15,975 bases of DNA from an uncultured Collinsella sp. (lineage in GTDB: Bacteria > Actinomycetota > Coriobacteriia > Coriobacteriales > Coriobacteriaceae), in assembly GCA_900551205.1 (NCBI GenBank), contig URUW01000013.1, positions 1 to 15,975 on the forward strand, given 5' to 3'. The first letter of the stretch is position 1; the number at the start of each line of letters is the position of its first letter. Shown piece by piece: positions 12,239 through 15,975 of this stretch. The translations under genes and the position numbers were made by a program. The notes under the pieces were generated by a model. It ran no database searches, had not been told where the DNA came from, and worked only from the letters and a program-made list of their open reading frames with translations.

Positions 12239-12811
12239 GTGTTTGGTATTGGAGAGGGTGAGCTCGCGATCATCGTGGTCTTCGGCTTTTTGCTGTTTGG
12301 CCCGGATAAGCTCCCGCAGATGGGCCGCACGATCGGCCGTGCCATCCGTCAGTTCCGCGAGACGCAGGAAAAGATGACGGCCGTTGTTCAGTCCGAGATT
12401 ATCGATCCGGTGAGCGAGGCCGCGTCGGCCCCGGTCAAGCCCAAGAAGACTGCTGCGACCGACGACGATTCCGATGTGGACGAGGATGCCGCCGAGACGG
12501 CAGCGCCCGCCAAGAAGGAGACCTTTGCCGAGCGTCGCGCCCGTCTTGCTGCCGAGAAGGCCGCAAGCGAGGGTGCTGCTGAGGGCGAAGGCGCTGTTGA
12601 TGAGGCCGAGGGTACAGAGCCTGCTGCTGCCGTCGAGCCCGAGCCTGCTGCAGAGCCCGAGCCCGAGCCGGCAGAGCCCACGACGGCTGACCTCTACGCC
12701 CGTCGTCCCCGCAAGCGCAAGGCCGTCGTCGACCAGCTCGCTCGCGAGCTCGAGGTCGAGGACGATGCCGAGGCTGCTGCCGCCGACGCCCCGAAGGGAG
12801 GCGATGAGTAA
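12239..12811 (+). CDS. tatA: TatA/TatB-family twin-arginine translocase subunit
   Basis: Membrane-anchored Tat component that, with TatC, exports folded proteins carrying RR signal peptides. The start is GTG 12239, preceded by GGAGG with 5-base spacing; it gives MFGIGEGELAIIVVFGFLLF, with a hydrophobic helix at about 8-20, the family's FG-x-x-KLP hinge (20-26) and an amphipathic helix MGRTIGRAIRQFRETQEKM. An upstream ATG in frame (12194) would add an implausible charged segment before the helix. At 190 aa it is much longer than a typical TatA (about 60-90 aa) and nearer TatB in length. The extra half is a low-complexity Ala/Glu/Pro tail with EPEPAAEPEPEPAEP (about 140-155), then a basic patch RRPRKRK and an acidic end. 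It shares one base with the tatC start, and no second TatA/B gene is present here. Confidence 0.88.
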   Translation: MFGIGEGELAIIVVFGFLLFGPDKLPQMGRTIGRAIRQFRETQEKMTAVVQSEIIDPVSEAASAPVKPKKTAATDDDSDVDEDAAETAAPAKKETFAERRARLAAEKAASEGAAEGEGAVDEAEGTEPAAAVEPEPAAEPEPEPAEPTTADLYARRPRKRKAVVDQLARELEVEDDAEAAAADAPKGGDE

Positions 12812-13602
12812 TGCCGATCGGACCTGCGCGCATGCCGCTCTTCGATCACCTGGGAGAGCTCCGTCGCCGCCTGACCATCGTGGTCGTTTCGGTGTTTGCC
12901 GCCGCCATCGTGCTGTACTTTGCCACGCCCGTGGTGCTCGATATTCTTGAGGACCCCATCCGCTCCTTTGTGCCGGACGGTAAGTTTTACATCACCACCA
13001 CGCTCGGCGGCTTTGGCCTGCGCTTCTCGCTTGCCATCAAGATGGCCGTGGTCATGTGCACGCCCATGATCATCTGGCAGATTCTGGCATTTTTCCTGCC
13101 GGCACTGCGCCCCAACGAGCGCAAGTGGGTTGTGCCCACGGTGCTCGCCTCGACGGTGCTGTTCTTCCTGGGTGCCATCTTCTGCTACTTCACCATCATC
13201 CCGGCGGGCTTTGAGTGGCTCATCGGCGAGACCTCGGCTGTCGCTACGGCGTTGCCCGATCTGGAGAACTACGTCAACATGGAGCTGCTCTTTATGATCG
13301 GCTTTGGTGTGGCGTTTGAGCTGCCGCTCATCATCTTCTACCTGTCCGTTTTCCACATCGTGTCCTATGCGGCCTTCCGCAGCGCCTGGCGCTACGTGTA
13401 CGTAGGCCTGCTCGTGGGTTCGGCTGTGATTACGCCCGACGGCTCGCCCGTTACGCTGGGTCTCATGTATGGCGCCCTGCTCTCGCTCTACGAGATTTCG
13501 CTCGCCATCGCTCGCGTGGTCATTACCGCGCGCGAGGGCAAGGAGGGCCTGTTCGTTAGCCGTCTGGACCTGTTCTCGGACGACGAGGACGACGAGGAGT
13601 AA
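12811..13602 (+). CDS. tatC: Sec-independent protein translocase TatC
   Basis: Multispanning receptor of the twin-arginine pathway that recognises RR signal peptides. The 263-aa protein has the six expected membrane segments. The N-terminal signature is FDHLGELRRRL (11-21), with Glu16 in the signal-peptide binding site. It continues with FFLPALRPNERKW in the first cytoplasmic loop, then FMIGFGVAFELPL and ITPDGSPVTLGLMYGALLSLYE near the C-terminus. The last resembles the conserved TP-D---Q----P--LYE region, with a Gly-Ser at the usual Pro position. It ends in a strongly acidic DDEDDEE tail. The ATG at 12811 overlaps the preceding stop codon (TAATG) and has AAGGGAGG 9 bases upstream, so the two genes are translationally coupled; Met8 is an alternative start. 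hypA begins 6 bases after the stop. Confidence 0.95.
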   Translation: MPIGPARMPLFDHLGELRRRLTIVVVSVFAAAIVLYFATPVVLDILEDPIRSFVPDGKFYITTTLGGFGLRFSLAIKMAVVMCTPMIIWQILAFFLPALRPNERKWVVPTVLASTVLFFLGAIFCYFTIIPAGFEWLIGETSAVATALPDLENYVNMELLFMIGFGVAFELPLIIFYLSVFHIVSYAAFRSAWRYVYVGLLVGSAVITPDGSPVTLGLMYGALLSLYEISLAIARVVITAREGKEGLFVSRLDLFSDDEDDEE

Positions 13603-13608
13603 ATCGGT

Positions 13609-13965
13609 ATGCACGAGGTTGGCATTGTCAACGGCATACTCGATACAGTGATTCGCGCGGCGCGTGGGGCGGGGGCCTCGCGCGCCGTTTTGGTAACGCT
13701 GCGTATCGGGGATATGACCGAGGTCGTGCGCGAGGCGCTCGACTTTGCGTGGGAGACGTTTCGCGACGAGGACCCGCTCACGCGCGGCTGCGAGCTTGCC
13801 GTGGAGGAGGTCCATCCACAAAGCGAGTGCCTGGACTGCGGCGAGGTCTTTGAGCACGACCGTTTCCATTGTCGCTGCCCCCAGTGTGGCGGCGCCAACG
13901 TGCGCCTGCTGCACGGCCGCGAGCTCGATATCGCAAGTATCGAAATCGAAACCCCCGACGATTAG
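13609..13965 (+). CDS. hypA: Hydrogenase/urease nickel incorporation protein HypA
   Basis: Cytosolic nickel chaperone that works with HypB to insert nickel into [NiFe]-hydrogenase large subunits. The 118-aa protein begins with the mandatory MHE, in which His2 and the N-terminal amine bind nickel. It has the zinc site formed by C74-x-x-C77 (ECLDCGE) and C90-x-x-C93 (CPQCGG), then a conserved end LHGRELDIASIEIE. The start ATG 13609 is fixed by the MHE motif; GAGGAG inside the end of tatC, 9 bases upstream, serves as ribosome binding site. It follows tatC by only 6 bases and is followed by hypB after 55 bases, so all four genes are probably one transcript. No urease gene is nearby, and the Tat genes favour a hydrogenase role; that is inference. 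Confidence 0.95.
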   Translation: MHEVGIVNGILDTVIRAARGAGASRAVLVTLRIGDMTEVVREALDFAWETFRDEDPLTRGCELAVEEVHPQSECLDCGEVFEHDRFHCRCPQCGGANVRLLHGRELDIASIEIETPDD

Positions 13966-14020
13966 CCCGCTAGCCATCTAATGATGGGGTATAAAGGGGC
14001 CAAAGTAAGGAGCGCTAAGT

Positions 14021-14704
14021 ATGGCCGAGAAAACGATTGATATCGCGTCGCCGATTCTGTCGCGCAACGAGCGCCTGGCAGATCAGCTGCGTCAGCGATT
14101 TAATGAGGCAGGCACCTACGTGATCAATGTGCTGTCGAGCCCCGGCTCGGGTAAGACCACCACGATTCTGGGCACCAACGAGCGCCTGCGTGACAAGGCC
14201 GGCCTACGCTGTGCCGTCATCGAGGGCGATATCGCCTCGGATGTCGACGCCATCACCATGAAGGAAGCCGGCATGCCCGCCATCCAGATCAACACGGGCG
14301 GTCTGTGCCACCTCGAGGGCAACATGATCATGGAGGCTGTCGATGCCTTCGACCAGGCTGTGGGTCTGGAGAACATCGACGTCATCTTTATCGAAAACGT
14401 GGGTAACCTGGTCTGCCCGGTCGACTTTGACCTGGGCGAGAACCTGTCCATCATGATTCTCTCGGTGCCCGAGGGCGACGACAAGCCCATCAAGTATCCG
14501 GGCATCTTCCAGCACGCCGGCGCGCAGCTGCTCAACAAGGTCGACGTGGCCCCGGCTTTCGATTTTGACATGGATAGGTATACTAAGACACTCGATGACC
14601 TCAATCCGCAGGCGCCGCGGTTTGCCGTGAGCGCGCGCAAGGGCGAGGGCATGGATGCCTGGTGCGATTGGCTCATCGGGCAGATCGAGCAAGCAAGGGC
14701 GTAA
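14021..14704 (+). CDS. hypB: Hydrogenase nickel incorporation GTPase HypB
   Basis: SIMIBI-class GTPase that drives nickel delivery from HypA to the hydrogenase precursor. The 227-aa protein has the P-loop SSPGSGKTT (39-47), VIEGDIASDVDA (66-77), the metal-site region INTGGLCHLEG (90-100) with Cys96 and His97, FIENVGNLVCPVDFDLGE (123-140) with Cys132, and the guanine-specificity motif NKVD (172-175). Cys96, His97 and Cys132 correspond to the metal site at the dimer interface known from archaeal HypB. The N-terminal CxxCGC nickel site and His-rich stretch of some enteric HypBs are absent, as in the shorter forms. ATG 14021 follows TAAGGAG at about 9 bases. TATAAA at 13990-13995 could give an additional promoter, preceded by the small dyad CCATC-taat-GATGG. 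Other hyp genes (hypC-F) are not in the window. Confidence 0.95.
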   Translation: MAEKTIDIASPILSRNERLADQLRQRFNEAGTYVINVLSSPGSGKTTTILGTNERLRDKAGLRCAVIEGDIASDVDAITMKEAGMPAIQINTGGLCHLEGNMIMEAVDAFDQAVGLENIDVIFIENVGNLVCPVDFDLGENLSIMILSVPEGDDKPIKYPGIFQHAGAQLLNKVDVAPAFDFDMDRYTKTLDDLNPQAPRFAVSARKGEGMDAWCDWLIGQIEQARA

Positions 14705-14758
14705 ATCGGCCGCCATACGGGCGGGCGTAGCCGCAGAGACACGAGATAGGAGCCTCTT

Positions 14759-15975
14759 TTGAAGCTCATCATCGCAGAGAAAAACGACGCCGCGCGTCAG
14801 ATTGCCGAGCGTCGGTCCACGGGCAAACCCAAAAAGGACAAGGTGTACAACACCGCCATCTACCGTTTTGAGTGGAAGGGCGAGGAGTGCGTGACCATCG
14901 GCCTGGCCGGTCACATCCTTGCGCCCGATTTTTGCGACAGCGTGCTGTTCGATAAAAAGCTGGGCTGGTATTCGGTTACCGAGGACGGTGAGATGCTACC
15001 GGCCGACATGCCCGATGGCCTGGCACGCCCGCCCTACGACACCAAGCGCAAGCCGTTTCTTGCCGACGGCATCTCCATCAAGGGCTGGAAGCTCGAGAGT
15101 CTGCCGTATCTCACCTGGGCACCCGTCATTAAGCTGCCGGCCGAGAAGGAACTCATCCGCTCGCTCAAGAACCTCGCCAAAAAGTCCGACAGTGTCATCA
15201 TCGCCACGGACTTCGATCGCGAGGGCGAGCTGATCGGTTCGGACGCCCTCAACAAGGTGCGCGAGGTGGCGCCCGACTTGCCGGTCGCCCGCGCCCAGTA
15301 TTCTTCGTTTACCAAGGCCGAGATCACGCAGGCCTTCGATAACCTTGTCTCGCTCGACCAGAACCTGGCCGACGCCGGCGAGAGCCGTCAGCACATCGAC
15401 CTCATTTGGGGTGCGGTGCTCACGCGCTACCTGACGCTCGCCAAGTTTGGCGGCTTTGGCAACGTGCGTTCCGCCGGCCGCGTGCAGACGCCGACGCTTG
15501 CCCTGGTGGTCGAGCGCGAGCGCGAGCGCATGGCGTTTGTGCCCGAGGACTATTGGCAGATTCGCGGCATGGGCGCCGCGCAAGGCGCTGCCGAGGACGA
15601 TCGCTTTAAGATCGCGCACAAGACGGCGCGCTTTACCGACAAGGATGCTGCTGAGACGGCGTACGGTCACGTTGACGGCGCTACGACGGCAACCGTCGCC
15701 GCGGTGACCAAGCGCTCGCGTAAGCAGCAGCCGCCCACGCCGTTTGCGACGACCTCGCTGCAGGCCGCCGCCGCGGCCGAGGGCATCTCACCTGCGCGTA
15801 CCATGCGCATCGCCGAGTCCCTCTACATGGCCGGTCTCATCAGCTACCCGCGTGTCGACAACACCGTGTATCCCGCGACGCTCGATCTGGGCGCCGTGGT
15901 GAGCGACCTGGCAAAGATCAACCCGGCGCTGGCGCCCGTGTGCAAAAAGGTGCTCGCCGGCCCCATGAAGCCCAC
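14759..15975 (+). CDS. Type IA DNA topoisomerase, 3' end beyond the window
   Basis: Relaxes negatively supercoiled DNA or decatenates by single-strand passage. The gene starts with TTG at 14759, supported by AGGAG 6 bases upstream and by the immediate family N-terminus MKLIIAEKNDAARQIA (Glu7 of the TOPRIM fold). The TOPRIM DxDxE triad is Asp151, Asp153 and Glu155 in ATDFDREGELIG. SAGRVQTPTLALVVERE follows, and the active-site tyrosine is Tyr363 in GLISYPRVDNT. A long segment between the first TOPRIM strand and the acidic triad (about residues 20-140) resembles archaeal-type topoisomerase I/III rather than E. coli TopA. Only 405 codons are inside the window, so the C-terminal part, including any zinc fingers, is unseen. 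It lies 54 bases after hypB on the same strand, with no clear terminator between them. TopA-like versus TopB-like class is not settled. Confidence 0.92.
   Translation, partial: MKLIIAEKNDAARQIAERRSTGKPKKDKVYNTAIYRFEWKGEECVTIGLAGHILAPDFCDSVLFDKKLGWYSVTEDGEMLPADMPDGLARPPYDTKRKPFLADGISIKGWKLESLPYLTWAPVIKLPAEKELIRSLKNLAKKSDSVIIATDFDREGELIGSDALNKVREVAPDLPVARAQYSSFTKAEITQAFDNLVSLDQNLADAGESRQHIDLIWGAVLTRYLTLAKFGGFGNVRSAGRVQTPTLALVVERERERMAFVPEDYWQIRGMGAAQGAAEDDRFKIAHKTARFTDKDAAETAYGHVDGATTATVAAVTKRSRKQQPPTPFATTSLQAAAAAEGISPARTMRIAESLYMAGLISYPRVDNTVYPATLDLGAVVSDLAKINPALAPVCKKVLAGPMKP

Noticed and set aside
12694..13977. 427-codon minus-strand frame opposite tatC and hypA
   Set aside because: Charged, low-complexity composition and overlap with two unmistakable genes.

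Overview
The window reads as chromosomal DNA of a high-GC actinobacterium of the class Coriobacteriia. It is most like a gut Collinsella, judged from protein style, the cellobiose-type PTS, GTG and TTG starts, and the mix of a TatA/B-TatC pair, HypA/HypB and a type IA topoisomerase with an archaeal-like TOPRIM. No rRNA or tRNA is present to confirm this, so the taxonomy is inference.

Positions 1-6914 are sugar metabolism. On the minus strand lie a GntR/UTRA regulator (1745-1026) and, downstream of it, a class I mannose-6-phosphate isomerase (952-20). Diverging from the regulator is a plus-strand beta-glucoside operon: GH1 6-phospho-beta-glycosidase (2048-3448), PTS EIIC (3569-4921), EIIB (5077-5379) and EIIA (5389-5721), closed by an intrinsic terminator at about 5777-5812. 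A ROK-family sugar kinase (5961-6914) follows behind a second terminator-like hairpin. The logic is that the PTS imports and phosphorylates a cellobiose-type disaccharide. The GH1 enzyme then splits it into a hexose-6-phosphate and a free hexose, the ROK kinase can phosphorylate the free hexose, and ManA links mannose-6-phosphate to fructose-6-phosphate. HPr and Enzyme I are not in the window.

Positions 7074-9623 hold a manganese-dependent family II pyrophosphatase (with its own terminator) and an NhaA Na+/H+ antiporter. The roughly 210-base region before nhaA has a second strong intrinsic terminator and several possible stem-loops, so it looks like a regulated leader. Positions 9624-9995 contain no gene but hold a near-perfect hairpin and a 13-base inverted pair in unusually AT-rich sequence. 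A small minus-strand gene of unknown function (10250-9996) follows.

Positions 10400-15975 are all plus strand: a PLP aminotransferase of the Aminotran_MocR type, a stand-alone STAS anti-sigma-factor antagonist, a tightly linked tatA/B-tatC pair, hypA and hypB, and the 5' part of a type IA DNA topoisomerase cut by the window end. Placing the Tat translocase next to hypAB fits [NiFe]-hydrogenase biogenesis, because hydrogenase small subunits are classic Tat substrates. No hydrogenase structural gene is visible here.

Most of the window is ordinary chromosomal content. The parts most worth a second look are non-coding: the nhaA leader, the AT-rich 9713-9950 locus, and the long hairpin in the beta-glucoside operon leader, which shares sequence with the hairpin at 5866-5907.
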